Source: Paenibacillus sp. GM2
GTDB lineage: Bacteria > Bacillota > Bacilli > Paenibacillales > Paenibacillaceae
DNA: 64,000 bases
Reading direction: 5' to 3'
NCBI RefSeq assembly: GCF_900069005.2
Contig: NZ_LN831279.1
Location: 2,744,269 to 2,808,268, forward strand
Shown here: piece by piece, positions 1-8,812 of the stretch
How the letters are laid out: each line of letters starts with the position of its first letter
How positions within the stretch are numbered: the first letter of the stretch is position 1
The notes under the pieces: model-generated
Told to the model about the DNA's origin: nothing
Seen by the model: only the letters and a program-made list of their open reading frames with translations
Database searches by the model: none
Translations under genes and position numbers: made by a program

Positions 1-1028
1 AAGGTCTGGCTCCCGTGTCCACCCTTCTTCCAGCAGCGCAGTGTAGCTCCTCCGACCTTGGCAAAGCCAGGATCATAGAAATGATCATGCTGAAGATCCA
101 CCTTCTGTTCCTGCAAAGCCGCCGCCAGCGTAATGATCTTAAAGGTAGAACCCGGTTCATAAGTCATCCAGATTGGGAGATTCCGATTGTACACCTGAGG
201 ATCAACATCCTGATAGGTGGCCGGATCATATCCGGGTCTCGCTGCCATACCCAAAATCTCGCCTGTTTTCGGATTCATCGCAATCGTCAATGCGGAGTCA
301 GCATTTAGCCTGGCCATCGCTTGATCAAGCTCGCGTTCTATAATACTCTGAATCGACTTATCAATGGTCAGCTGCAGATTCAGTCCATCCTTAGGCTCCA
401 CGTAGACCTCTGATGAGCCAGGCATTAATCGTCCACCGGCATCGGACAAATAAGATACACTGCCATTCATCCCGCTAAGTTCACTGTCATATTTACTCTC
501 CAGCCCCGTCAAACCTTGATTGTATCCTCCGGTGAAGCCCAGTATATGCGCGGCAAGTCCTCCATAAGGATAATATCTTTTATTATCTTCGGCAACAACA
601 ATACCCGGCAGATCCAAATCACGAATTTCCTGTGCCTTTTCCATCGTAATTTTGCGACCCCCGGGCTGTAGCCTGACTATGGATTCTTTCTTAGTGATTA
701 CTTTAAGCACAGCTTCCTCGCTCATCCCGAGCAGCGGCGCCAAACTATGCGCTGTCGTCTCCGGTGATTTCACCTGCACAGGGATGGCCATAACCGTAGG
801 AGTCGTAACATTATAAGCGAGCACATTCCCATTGCGATCACTAATCTCGCCTCGCTTCGCGGAATAAGGAATATTGCGCCGCCAGGAATCCTCTGCCTTC
901 GCCGACAATTCCGCCCCCTTGCCCAATTGTACATAAGCTAGCCGGGCAACAAGAGCCATGAATAGCACACATAGCATAAACAGCAGCACGAACAGTCTTC
1001 TTCTTATCGTAAGCCTGGAGATTTTCAT
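1..1028 (-). CDS. spoVD: Stage V sporulation protein D (SpoVD), partial, left edge
   Basis: Class B penicillin-binding protein; SpoVD makes the spore cortex peptidoglycan in the mother cell. I translated this by hand because it runs off the left edge. The start ATG at 1026-1028 follows a G-rich Shine-Dalgarno sequence. The N-terminus is a basic stretch and one membrane anchor (about residues 8-30), then the PBP dimerisation motif RGEISDRNG near residue 60. The transpeptidase SxxK motif, STFK in the context YEPGSTFK, is visible at about 138-149. The rest of the transpeptidase and any PASTA domain lie outside. It directly follows pbpB, as in B. subtilis, which separates it from its close paralogue. 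The spoVD call rests mainly on that gene order. Confidence 0.88.
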   Translation of the reverse strand, partial: MKISRLTIRRRLFVLLFMLCVLFMALVARLAYVQLGKGAELSAKAEDSWRRNIPYSAKRGEISDRNGNVLAYNVTTPTVMAIPVQVKSPETTAHSLAPLLGMSEEAVLKVITKKESIVRLQPGGRKITMEKAQEIRDLDLPGIVVAEDNKRYYPYGGLAAHILGFTGGYNQGLTGLESKYDSELSGMNGSVSYLSDAGGRLMPGSSEVYVEPKDGLNLQLTIDKSIQSIIERELDQAMARLNADSALTIAMNPKTGEILGMAARPGYDPATYQDVDPQVYNRNLPIWMTYEPGSTFKIITLAAALQEQKVDLQHDHFYDPGFAKVGGATLRCWKKGGHGSQT

Positions 1029-1110
1029 AGAAAGCGGCCCCCCTGTTTCATCCTGAGCATTAATTGGTTTCATATCATAAATATTCAGGACAAACAGGGG
1101 TTAGAACAAG

Positions 1111-3333
1111 CTATGGAGAAGAACCCGAGCTCTCATCGGGATTCTCCTCCCGAGCAGCTTCATCGTTCTGCTCATCTTGCCCCGATTCCTCACCTTCCTT
1201 GATCGGAGGCTCAAGTACAAGATCGATTCGCCTCTTGCCATTCTCCTTCGTCAGAGTTTGAGAGACAACATAACCTTCACCTTCTATATTCACTTCCACA
1301 CCTATAGCAGAGAGCAGCTCCATTGCATCCCTCAGAGACTGGCCTTTCAGACTCGGGATGTTTACTTTATCCCCTTCCTCTGACAGTAAATACATATGTT
1401 GGCCTGTCTTTAATATGGCACCGGCTTTTGGAAATTGCGAGACAATCTTTGTGCCTTTGCCAAGCGTTGCATAGTTGATGCCCAGACCGGCAAGCTTATT
1501 CTTGGCCTCCTGAACGGACAAGCCTTTTAAATCCGGAGCCTTGATTCCGTTATTCGCATTATCCGACGTAGTCTTGGTGTCAAATTTCTTAGGCACGCCT
1601 AAATATTGCAATGTCTGATTCATAATCTTCTTAAAGATTGGCGCAGCCGCCGTTCCACCGCCCAGATCAGAATCCTGCGGCTCATCGATAACCACCAGCA
1701 TCGCTATTTTCGGATCATCCACTGGCGCATATCCGATAAAGGATAAAACCTGCTTCTTGTAATCATATTTCCCGTTAATAACCTTCACTGCAGTACCGGT
1801 CTTGCCTGCAACCCGATACCCGTCGATATAAGCATGACGCCCACTACCGATCTTCAAATCCGAGACGACCTGCTCCAAATATTCACCGGTTTTCTTCGCA
1901 CTTTCCTGGGAAATAACTTGCTTAACAACCTCTGGCTGCGTGACCGTTGTCTCACCCGTCAGCGGATCCGTAATGGACTTGACGATATGCGGTGTCATCA
2001 GCTTTCCTCCGTTAGCAATGGCCGCCACTGCAGCCACCTGCTGTAAAGGAGTAACCAGCAATTTACCGTGACCATAAGTCATCGCCGCGTAGTCTGCCTG
2101 CTGCTCCGGTGATACGACGCCCTTCGCCTCTCCCGGAAGCTCGATTCCCGTAGCTTGTCCGAAGCCGAAATTATCAACATACTGCTTCATCAGATCAGGA
2201 CCCAGCATTTCATAACCCAGCTTGACGAAGGCGACGTTACTGGAACGCTTAACCCCTTCCATGTATGAGATGCTGCCCCAGCCCGAACGTCTGACATCAT
2301 GAATGGTCTGTCCAGGTACGCGGATGCTGCCTGACATATAATAACCGTTCGGATTGAACAGGCCCTCCTGTACCGTAGCCGCCAAAGTTACAATCTTAAA
2401 GGTCGAGCCAGGCTCATAGACCGATTTGATCGCATGATTATAAAAATTTTTCTGGTCTACATCTACCCAGTATTCATTGGGATCATAGCTTGGCAGATTC
2501 GCCATTCCCAGAATCTCCATCGTCTTCGGATCAGCGGCAATCACCGTCATACTGATCGGCCTCAGCTGGTTGAATGCCTCTGTCATCGCGTCCTCAATAT
2601 AATACTGTATTGTATCATCAATTGTTAACCGAATATCTTTGCCATCTTTTGCCGGGGTATAAACTTCACTCGCTTTCGGGATCTCAATCCCACGGCCATC
2701 GCTCTTATATTCAATGGCTCCATCTTGCCCCGTCAGCTCTTCGTCAAAGGCAGCCTCAATCCCGGATACCGCCTTTTCTTCACGATTCGTATAACCAAGC
2801 ACATGCGCTGCAAGACTATTTTTAGGATAATAGCGTTTGCTCTCTTTCAGCAGCAAGATACCTGAATCCGGAATTTTATGCTTTTCCTTCAATTCGTCCG
2901 AGAACTTCTCAACCTGATCCCGAAGCTCCTGATCAATCTTCCATCCTTCATTTCTTACTTCACGCTGCGAATAGAAGCCGCCATTCTCTCTCTTGGCATT
3001 TACAAGTTTTCTTAATTCACCCTCATCCTTGTTAAGCAGTTGATGTAACCCCTGTACGACCTCCTCCTGCAATTCGTATTTATTAATAATTTGCGGATTC
3101 ACCGCGACAGTATAAGCTGGAGCATCAACAGCCAGCACATCGCCATTCCGGTCGGTAATTGTCCCCCGGGTGGCAGTGAGCACCTTCTTCTTAGACCATT
3201 GATTTTCGGCATAACTTTGCCAGAAATTATTTTCTACAACCTGTACCCAGAACACTCTGAGCATCAAGACAGCAAAAAAGAGGGTAATGATTCCCCCTAT
3301 CAGCAGTGTACGAAGCTTTATTCTTTTGATCAT
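1111..3333 (-). CDS. pbpB: Penicillin-binding protein 2B / FtsI-type septal transpeptidase
   Basis: Monofunctional class B transpeptidase that cross-links septal peptidoglycan outside the membrane. The 740 residues show a short cytoplasmic tail and membrane anchor (about 8-30), the dimerisation motif RGTITDRNG (56-64), active-site S310 in STFK, SSN at 364-366 and KTG at 511-513. Two PASTA domains follow (about 598-652 and 655-710) and then an acidic tail. The length and PASTA pair match Bacillales PBP2B. It lies 24 bases after ftsL and before spoVD in the division operon. An AGAGG Shine-Dalgarno sequence supports the ATG start. Confidence 0.95.
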   Translation of the reverse strand: MIKRIKLRTLLIGGIITLFFAVLMLRVFWVQVVENNFWQSYAENQWSKKKVLTATRGTITDRNGDVLAVDAPAYTVAVNPQIINKYELQEEVVQGLHQLLNKDEGELRKLVNAKRENGGFYSQREVRNEGWKIDQELRDQVEKFSDELKEKHKIPDSGILLLKESKRYYPKNSLAAHVLGYTNREEKAVSGIEAAFDEELTGQDGAIEYKSDGRGIEIPKASEVYTPAKDGKDIRLTIDDTIQYYIEDAMTEAFNQLRPISMTVIAADPKTMEILGMANLPSYDPNEYWVDVDQKNFYNHAIKSVYEPGSTFKIVTLAATVQEGLFNPNGYYMSGSIRVPGQTIHDVRRSGWGSISYMEGVKRSSNVAFVKLGYEMLGPDLMKQYVDNFGFGQATGIELPGEAKGVVSPEQQADYAAMTYGHGKLLVTPLQQVAAVAAIANGGKLMTPHIVKSITDPLTGETTVTQPEVVKQVISQESAKKTGEYLEQVVSDLKIGSGRHAYIDGYRVAGKTGTAVKVINGKYDYKKQVLSFIGYAPVDDPKIAMLVVIDEPQDSDLGGGTAAAPIFKKIMNQTLQYLGVPKKFDTKTTSDNANNGIKAPDLKGLSVQEAKNKLAGLGINYATLGKGTKIVSQFPKAGAILKTGQHMYLLSEEGDKVNIPSLKGQSLRDAMELLSAIGVEVNIEGEGYVVSQTLTKENGKRRIDLVLEPPIKEGEESGQDEQNDEAAREENPDESSGSSP

Positions 3334-3357
3334 AATAAAAACCTCTTAATACTCAAT

Positions 3358-3774
3358 TTATCGAACAGTTGCAACATCCGTATCCTGATTCTCCGTTGTC
3401 GTCGAATTCGGTACTTGAACATGGACGCCTTCATTTACCGGCTCAACATACCCTAGCTTGGCTGCTTCTTCAGGAATTCGTTCCTCCAGCTTCTCCTTCT
3501 GGATCGACAGTTCCTTCACCTGAACATTAATATTTTGAATCTCTGTGTTTAGATTAAAAGCTTGCCGTTTAATATCATACAATTGCGAATTTTGCCATAG
3601 CAATCCACCCATGATGCCGACGCAGAAAAGAATCGTCACCATATACAGCAGCTTCTCACGAATGGGAAGCGGTGACCTGCGAGTTACTACCTTTGTTGTC
3701 TCACGGTAGCGCGGATTCTGTCCACGTGCCGTTGCCTTCTCTTTTACTGCTAGATTTCCACGTGTATACGCCAT
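3358..3774 (-). CDS. ftsL: Cell division protein FtsL
   Basis: Bitopic divisome protein that acts with FtsB/DivIC and DivIB to activate septal synthesis. The 138 residues show a basic cytoplasmic tail (1-42), one membrane segment (about 44-62, LYMVTILFCVGIMGGLLW) and an extracellular leucine-heptad coiled coil (about 63-105) ending near the typical AAKLGYVEP segment. Sequence conservation is low, as usual for FtsL, so the call rests on topology, size and position between rsmH and pbpB. The start codon is one base after the rsmH stop, implying translational coupling. Confidence 0.88.
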   Translation of the reverse strand: MAYTRGNLAVKEKATARGQNPRYRETTKVVTRRSPLPIREKLLYMVTILFCVGIMGGLLWQNSQLYDIKRQAFNLNTEIQNINVQVKELSIQKEKLEERIPEEAAKLGYVEPVNEGVHVQVPNSTTTENQDTDVATVR

Positions 3775-3775
3775 C

Positions 3776-4756
3776 TCACTTTCCCCCTGCTGTTTCTATG
3801 GATTGCAATTTCTCCGCCACGCGCAGCTTGGCTGAACGTGCTCTGGAATTAAGCGCCAACTCTTCCTCAGAGGGAACGATGGGCTTCCGGTTTATCAATT
3901 TCAACTGTCCTTGGCCCCCGCATACACACATTGGGAAATCCGGAGGACAAGTGCATTTCTCTACATAACTGACAAAAATCTGCTTGCAGATCCGGTCCTC
4001 CAAGGAGTGGAAGGTAATAACGGAAACCCTACCTCCTGGAGCCAGGCAACGAACTGCCGCATGCAGCCCTTCTTCAAACGCTCCCAGCTCATCATTTACC
4101 GCGATACGCAGCGCCTGAAAGCTTCGCTTGGCCGGGTGGCCTCCGGTTCTTCGCGCTGCTGCCGGAATGCCTGCCTTGATGAGTTCGACCAGTTCACCCG
4201 TCGTCTCAATTGGAGAGGTTTTACGTTGGTCTACGATAACCTTGGCAATTCTGCGCGAGAATTTCTCTTCGCCGTATTGGAACAGAATCCGTGCAATCTC
4301 CTTCTCAGGCCAATCGTTGATGATATCGCGAGCCGTAAGTGCAGCGGACTGATCCATCCGCATATCCAGCGGCGCGTCAGCATTATAGCTGAACCCACGT
4401 TCGCCTTCATCAAACTGCGGGGAAGATACCCCCAGATCGAACAAAATACCGTCTACCTGTGGCAAACCATCCTGCCTTGGAACAAAATCAAGCTCCAGCA
4501 GCTTCTCTTGCAAATGACGAAAATTACTCTTCACCAAAGTAAGGCGATCCCGATAGGGAGCAAGCACCTCTTTGGCGTTTTCATGTGCCCAATCATCCTG
4601 ATCGAAAGCGATCAATCTGCCGCCTTCACTGAGCTGTGACAAAATGACTGAGCTGTGACCTCCGCCACCCAGCGTACAATCTACATATATACCGCCTGGC
4701 TTAATGCTCAGCCCTTCTGTCGCTTCTGCCTTTAATACCGTGATGTGATGGAACAA
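3776..4756 (-). CDS. rsmH: 16S rRNA (cytosine1402-N4)-methyltransferase RsmH
   Basis: S-adenosylmethionine-dependent enzyme that N4-methylates C1402 in the 16S rRNA decoding centre. I place the start at a TTG (4754-4756), giving 326 residues beginning with the family-typical FHHITVL. A GGAGGG Shine-Dalgarno sequence lies 8 bases upstream. A longer ATG reading from 4789 adds 11 residues that run into repeat sequence. Motifs include the SAM site DCTLGGGGHS, the region DGILFDLGVSSPQ and the C-terminal HSLEDR. The gene is separated from mraZ by a dispersed repeat element rather than the usual short gap. Confidence 0.95.
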   Translation of the reverse strand: MFHHITVLKAEATEGLSIKPGGIYVDCTLGGGGHSSVILSQLSEGGRLIAFDQDDWAHENAKEVLAPYRDRLTLVKSNFRHLQEKLLELDFVPRQDGLPQVDGILFDLGVSSPQFDEGERGFSYNADAPLDMRMDQSAALTARDIINDWPEKEIARILFQYGEEKFSRRIAKVIVDQRKTSPIETTGELVELIKAGIPAAARRTGGHPAKRSFQALRIAVNDELGAFEEGLHAAVRCLAPGGRVSVITFHSLEDRICKQIFVSYVEKCTCPPDFPMCVCGGQGQLKLINRKPIVPSEEELALNSRARSAKLRVAEKLQSIETAGGK

Positions 4757-4787
4757 GACTGCAGCCCTCCAGACTGTTTTTGAGGTC

Positions 4788-4953
4788 ATTCAAAAGTCCA
4801 CTTTTGATCACGAAGCAGCACTGAAAGTCTATTCGACATCGAATCTTGAATTCACCCGGGCTTTCCGATGCTCTCGTACCCAAACGTACGCTCCGCTTCT
4901 CAATCCCTAGCTTCATCCAACCTTCTTGGTGCTGAAAACTGGACTTTTCGAAC
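4788..4953 (-). repeat. Dispersed intergenic element, copy A (mraZ-rsmH gap)
   Basis: About 166 bp flanked by imperfect inverted repeats (left TTCAAAAGTCCA, right TGGACTTTTCGAA). It carries the family core CATCGAATCTTGAATTCA, the block CGTACGCTCCGC and the segment CTAGCTTCATCCAACCTT. It is a short-class member, very similar to copy B at 21783. It fills the gap between mraZ and rsmH, with its left end 32 bases from the rsmH start codon. No coding function is apparent; an 84-residue open frame across it is fortuitous. Confidence 0.85.
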
Positions 4954-5008
4954 ATCTCATTTAGTAGATATAATACTTTAAATTACTTAAAATACTTTTT
5001 GAATTTCC

Positions 5009-5446
5009 TTACAGGTCGAAATTGAAGTCGACCAGTTTCTCGGCGATTTCATTAAAAGATTCTTCCGACTGCTCAAAGTACTGTTCCCATGTCGAGCGGC
5101 TCCAAATCTCAACGCGATTCGACACCCCCAGCACCACGCACTCTTTCTCCAGCTTCGCATATTGCCTCAGGTTGCTTGGTATGTTTACCCTTCCCTGTTT
5201 ATCCCATTCACATTCGGTAGCTCCAGAGAAGAAGAAGCGAGTAAACGCGCGAGCATCGGATTTCATTAGTGGTAAAGTCTTGAGCTTCTGCTCCAGCAGT
5301 TCCCATTCTGTTACGGGATACACAAAGAGACACTGATCAAGACCACGGGTAACAACAAAAGAGGTCCCCAGAAGATCGCGAAACTTAGCCGGAATGATAA
5401 TACGGCCCTTCTCATCAATGCTATGTTGGAATTCCCCCATAAACAT
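5009..5446 (-). CDS. mraZ: Transcriptional regulator MraZ
   Basis: DNA-binding AbrB-fold regulator of the division/cell-wall cluster. The 145 residues contain two SpoVT-AbrB-like repeats: MFMGEFQHSIDEKGRIIIPAKFR at the N-terminus and a second near residue 80 (CEWDKQGRVNIPSNLR), each with the DxKGR-type turn. It is the first gene of the mraZ-rsmH-ftsL-pbpB-spoVD series. Three contiguous decamer boxes directly upstream fit known MraZ autoregulation. Confidence 0.96.
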   Translation of the reverse strand: MFMGEFQHSIDEKGRIIIPAKFRDLLGTSFVVTRGLDQCLFVYPVTEWELLEQKLKTLPLMKSDARAFTRFFFSGATECEWDKQGRVNIPSNLRQYAKLEKECVVLGVSNRVEIWSRSTWEQYFEQSEESFNEIAEKLVDFNFDL

Positions 5447-5469
5447 CGGCTTCGCTCACCCCTAACCTC

Positions 5470-5499
5470 TTTCCCCCACATTACACCACTTTACACCAC
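5470..5499 (-). promoter_or_regulatory. MraZ-type operator: three contiguous 10-bp direct repeats
   Basis: Read on the minus strand, three adjacent decamers GTGGTGTAAA, GTGGTGTAAT and GTGGGGGAAA lie 24-53 bases before the mraZ start. Arrays of GTGG/TGGG boxes at 10-bp spacing are the known binding pattern of MraZ. A possible -35-like TTGAAT lies just upstream, so the boxes probably overlap the promoter and would give autorepression. The repeats are seen directly; protein binding is inferred. Confidence 0.75.
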
Positions 5500-5582
5500 A
5501 ATGATGGTTATATTCAACATATTAAGGAAAATTCCTGCTAAAAGCAAAAAAAATATTTGGAAATTCAATTGATGAAAACAGC

Positions 5583-5622
5583 CAAAAAAAGAACAAGCTT
5601 CAAGGTTATCCAACCTCGAAGC
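5583..5622 (-). terminator. Rho-independent terminator after ahcY
   Basis: On the minus strand GCTTCGAGGTT pairs with AACCTTGAAGC across a four-base loop. A short spacer and a run of seven T follow. It separates ahcY from the mraZ promoter. Confidence 0.85.
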
Positions 5623-5705
5623 CTGCTTTCTAGGGGAAATTGGTATTATTTTCAGCATATTGCTTGGCAACATCTTATAAGGAGATATCCTTTAGTCGGC
5701 TTGGC

Positions 5706-6971
5706 TTAGTGCTCCTGCCAGCTATCCAGATAAGTACGCTGCTCATCTGTCAGAGTATCGATGTTAACGCCCAGACTCTCTAACTTGAAGCGGGCCACCT
5801 GCTCATCCAACTCATACGGCACATTAACGACCGTCTTGCCGATCCGCTCGTACTGCTCATTTACATACTTAAGCGACAGCGCCTGCAGAGCAAAGGTCAT
5901 ATCCATGATTTCCGCCGGATGTCCGTCTCCTGCAGCGAGGTTCACCAACCGCCCCTCCGCAAGGAGATAAAATTTCCGTCCGTCCTTCAATTGATATTCC
6001 TCAATGTTGCGACGCACAGTTCTGATCGAGATGGAACGCGCCGCTAGCTCCGGCTTGTTCACTTCCACATCAAAATGTCCCGCATTGGACAGGATTGCTC
6101 CATCCTTCATTACATCGTAGTGTTCGCCCCGGATCACGTCCCGGTTCCCCGTGACAGTTACGAAGAAGTCGCCTATCTTGGCCGCTTCTGTCATCGGCAT
6201 CACCCGGAATCCGTCCATATGGGCTTCCACCGCTCTGATCGCATCTACTTCAGTGACGATTACATTCGCTCCAAGCCCCTTGGCACGCATCGCTACGCCC
6301 TTGCCGCACCAGCCATAACCAACGACGACAACCGTCTTGCCGGCTACGACCAGATTGGTCGTCCGGTTGATGCCATCCCATACGGATTGGCCTGTTCCGT
6401 AGCGATTATCGAACAAGTATTTGCAATAAGCGTCATTGACGGCGACCATCGGGAATTTTAACTGCCCTTCCTTATCCATCGCTTTCAAACGCAAAATACC
6501 TGTCGTTGTCTCCTCCGCACCACCGCATATGTTCTCAAGCAGATCGGGGCGTTCCGAATGGAGGATGGTCACCAGGTCTCCACCGTCATCGATAATCAAG
6601 TCCGGCTTCGTCTCCAGCGCGCGAATCAACAATTGCTTATACTCCGCAGGCTCCGGATTATATTTGGCATACACCGTAATGCCATCCTCCACCAGGGCAG
6701 CACACACATCGTCCTGCGTAGAGAGCGGATTGCTGCCGGTAATCGTCACTTCTGCACCACCAGCCTGCACTACTTTAGCCAAATAAGCGGTTTTCGCCTC
6801 AAGATGAAGAGATATGGATACCCTCAGACCCTTGAAAGGCTGCTCTGCTTCAAACTGCTTGCGAATCCGTGAAAGCACAGGCATATGAGCCTCTACCCAA
6901 TCGATTTTCAAATGGCCTTCAGGAGCAAGCCGCAAATCTGCAATCATGCTATTTTCAACTGCTTTGTTCAT
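5706..6971 (-). CDS. ahcY: Adenosylhomocysteinase (S-adenosylhomocysteine hydrolase)
   Basis: NAD-dependent cytosolic enzyme that reversibly splits S-adenosylhomocysteine into adenosine and homocysteine, relieving product inhibition of methyltransferases. The start ATG at 6969-6971 follows AAGGAGG and gives 421 residues; a 44-residue upstream extension lacks support. Motifs: DDGGDL (128-133), EETTTG (153-158), NDAYCKYLFDNRYGTGQS (179-196), the NAD-binding GYGWCGKG (218-225), SNAGHFDVEV (295-304) and GRLVNLAAGDGHP (340-352). The C-terminus lacks the Lys/Tyr tail of the longer eukaryotic type and resembles the compact Thermotoga/archaeal form. It sits between bshC and mraZ, which are adjacent in B. 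subtilis, and has its own terminator. Confidence 0.95.
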   Translation of the reverse strand: MNKAVENSMIADLRLAPEGHLKIDWVEAHMPVLSRIRKQFEAEQPFKGLRVSISLHLEAKTAYLAKVVQAGGAEVTITGSNPLSTQDDVCAALVEDGITVYAKYNPEPAEYKQLLIRALETKPDLIIDDGGDLVTILHSERPDLLENICGGAEETTTGILRLKAMDKEGQLKFPMVAVNDAYCKYLFDNRYGTGQSVWDGINRTTNLVVAGKTVVVVGYGWCGKGVAMRAKGLGANVIVTEVDAIRAVEAHMDGFRVMPMTEAAKIGDFFVTVTGNRDVIRGEHYDVMKDGAILSNAGHFDVEVNKPELAARSISIRTVRRNIEEYQLKDGRKFYLLAEGRLVNLAAGDGHPAEIMDMTFALQALSLKYVNEQYERIGKTVVNVPYELDEQVARFKLESLGVNIDTLTDEQRTYLDSWQEH

Positions 6972-7032
6972 CCCATTTCCTCCTTGGCTAGTATAGTCCC
7001 TCAAAACAAGCCATGCGGTATCCGGTCCAACA

Positions 7033-8670
7033 CTATAAATAGATGATACGATGCTCCCCGGAAATATCATAAGGAATTTCCAACAGGTGATCGAGCCATT
7101 CATTACCGTAACGGTTCAGATAGTAGAAAATATTGTAGACCCGCTCCTGCGGCTTATGTTGTGGAAAGAGCGATAATTCGATTCGATCGAAATGCCGAAG
7201 CCCCGCTGAGTTAGCCTTGCCAAGCGCATCTTTGGCCCGGCCGCGCAAATATTCCATCTGCTCGACGATCTTCTCCCGATTGGCAGCCCCCAGCTTAAGC
7301 AAACCTGCTTGAATTCCCCCGAGCTGTTCGATCAAGGGATCGTACAGTTCCGTAAAGGCAGCCTTGATCTGTTCAAAGCGTTCATCCAGATGCAAGGAAT
7401 CCTGCTCAGCCAACCAATGCTCCTTTTTCTGTGCAAAGACTTTATGATCGCTCACATCAGCCCAGCTCAAATTGTATTTATCCATATGCTTATGAAGCGT
7501 TCCTTCTATGACTGTAAAAGACTCCCGGTTAAGCAGCAAAGGCATTTTTAACCCAAACGCCTTAAATGCCGATCCGGTTAAGGCCCAATAGGCGATTTCA
7601 CCCGTTCCTAGCACCGCCCCAAGTACCGGCAGCAGGCTATCCTGCATCAGCGGTCTGGTCAGCACATTGTTGCTGAACCGTTCAGGATGGCGACCAAGCT
7701 CTGACTTCAGCTCGTCCGCTGTGAAGTGCACTTTCCCTTTACGATCTCTAAATCTTCCATCATGCTTGAACAGCAAAAGACGTTCTCCTTCATGAATATA
7801 GAACAGGTTAGCTCCATCCGCGGCAACATCAGCTTGTGCCTGATAGCCAAGGGATTGACAGAGATCAGCTGCGGCACGATAAGCTGCTCCTAACCGGTCA
7901 TTCTCGTCGATCATTCTCTCAAAGATCGGCGACTCAAGCTGTCTCAGAGCCGGATCAGCCGAATCAAGCAGCACCAATCCGTATTTGCCAAACCAGGTTC
8001 CCAGCAGCTTGGCAAAAGCATCGCTTAATGTAGGTGAGCCCTCCGACACTTGGCTAAGCAGTTCCAACAGCCCGGGTCTGAACTCGGTATCAGGCAGCAG
8101 CTGCTCCAACTCTGAGATCGCCTGCTCCCACTCTTCTCTGGCGATGGCATTCATGCTGACAGGCAAACGCTGCTCTGTCTCCCGTGCAACACGGATCCGT
8201 GCAACCGATAGATCCGCAGACAAGACATAGGTATGATTCACTTCATCCCAATCATGGTCCTCGCCTGCGATCCAGAACACCGGAACAACCGGATGATTCA
8301 ATTGCTTCGCAGCATGCTGCGCTGCTTTGATAATCGTCGCTGCTTTATAGATGACAAGCAGCGGACCTGTGAACAGGCCGCTCTGCTGTCCACCAACGAT
8401 TACGGCAGCATCCGGCTTCTCCAAAGTATCCAGAGAACGAGATACGGCCTCATGCGGATTATGTAGCAGATTATATTCACGCAATCTCTCAACGACTTGC
8501 CCGCGCGGAAGGCGCAAATGCTCTGATTCATGAAGCCATTCCAGCCTTTCCTTCCAGCTTGCTTCATTCATGGCATCATATTGATATAATTGCTGTACGC
8601 TCGAAAAATGATTCAGATAAGCCTCTGAGAGCGGTTTATTTAACGCCAGTGGCTCTTGCACAATATTCAT
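7033..8670 (-). CDS. bshC: Bacillithiol biosynthesis cysteine-adding enzyme BshC
   Basis: Putative ligase of the last step of bacillithiol synthesis, adding cysteine to glucosaminyl-malate. The 545 residues match the usual family length. Visible motifs are GGQQSGLFTGP (93-103) and WIAGEDHDWDE (133-143) in the nucleotidyltransferase-like core, a helical coiled-coil region (about 430-490) and the C-terminal FPQHKPQERVYN. It corresponds to B. subtilis yllA, also upstream of mraZ. It lies 61 bases before ahcY with no terminator seen between them, so the two may be co-transcribed. Confidence 0.93.
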   Translation of the reverse strand: MNIVQEPLALNKPLSEAYLNHFSSVQQLYQYDAMNEASWKERLEWLHESEHLRLPRGQVVERLREYNLLHNPHEAVSRSLDTLEKPDAAVIVGGQQSGLFTGPLLVIYKAATIIKAAQHAAKQLNHPVVPVFWIAGEDHDWDEVNHTYVLSADLSVARIRVARETEQRLPVSMNAIAREEWEQAISELEQLLPDTEFRPGLLELLSQVSEGSPTLSDAFAKLLGTWFGKYGLVLLDSADPALRQLESPIFERMIDENDRLGAAYRAAADLCQSLGYQAQADVAADGANLFYIHEGERLLLFKHDGRFRDRKGKVHFTADELKSELGRHPERFSNNVLTRPLMQDSLLPVLGAVLGTGEIAYWALTGSAFKAFGLKMPLLLNRESFTVIEGTLHKHMDKYNLSWADVSDHKVFAQKKEHWLAEQDSLHLDERFEQIKAAFTELYDPLIEQLGGIQAGLLKLGAANREKIVEQMEYLRGRAKDALGKANSAGLRHFDRIELSLFPQHKPQERVYNIFYYLNRYGNEWLDHLLEIPYDISGEHRIIYL

Positions 8671-8753
8671 CAGGTCATATCCCCCGTTCTACTCTTGATC
8701 CCTTAAAAATATATCATATGCTATCGATAAAGTGCATCCTTCAACCTAAAATA

Positions 8754-8787
8754 AAACTCCCACCTACGTCATATCAGGTGAGAGTTT
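8754..8787 (-). terminator. Rho-independent terminator of the opp operon
   Basis: On the minus strand AAACTCTCACCT and AGGTGGGAGTTT form a 12-bp stem with one mismatch around a 10-base loop. TTTATTTT follows. It lies 26 bases after the oppF stop codon. Confidence 0.85.
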
Positions 8788-8812
8788 CATTCCATTCATG
8801 ATTGCTGTTCGA

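Noticed and set aside
3911..4639. 242-residue open frame on the plus strand
   Set aside because: It is the antisense of rsmH, which has all catalytic motifs on the minus strand.
4701..4955. 84-residue open frame upstream of rsmH
   Set aside because: It translates repeat element A and overlaps the rsmH start; no family similarity.
6972..7103. 44-residue N-terminal extension of ahcY
   Set aside because: It overlaps the end of bshC and has no Shine-Dalgarno sequence, whereas the ATG at 6971 has AAGGAGG and the normal N-terminus.
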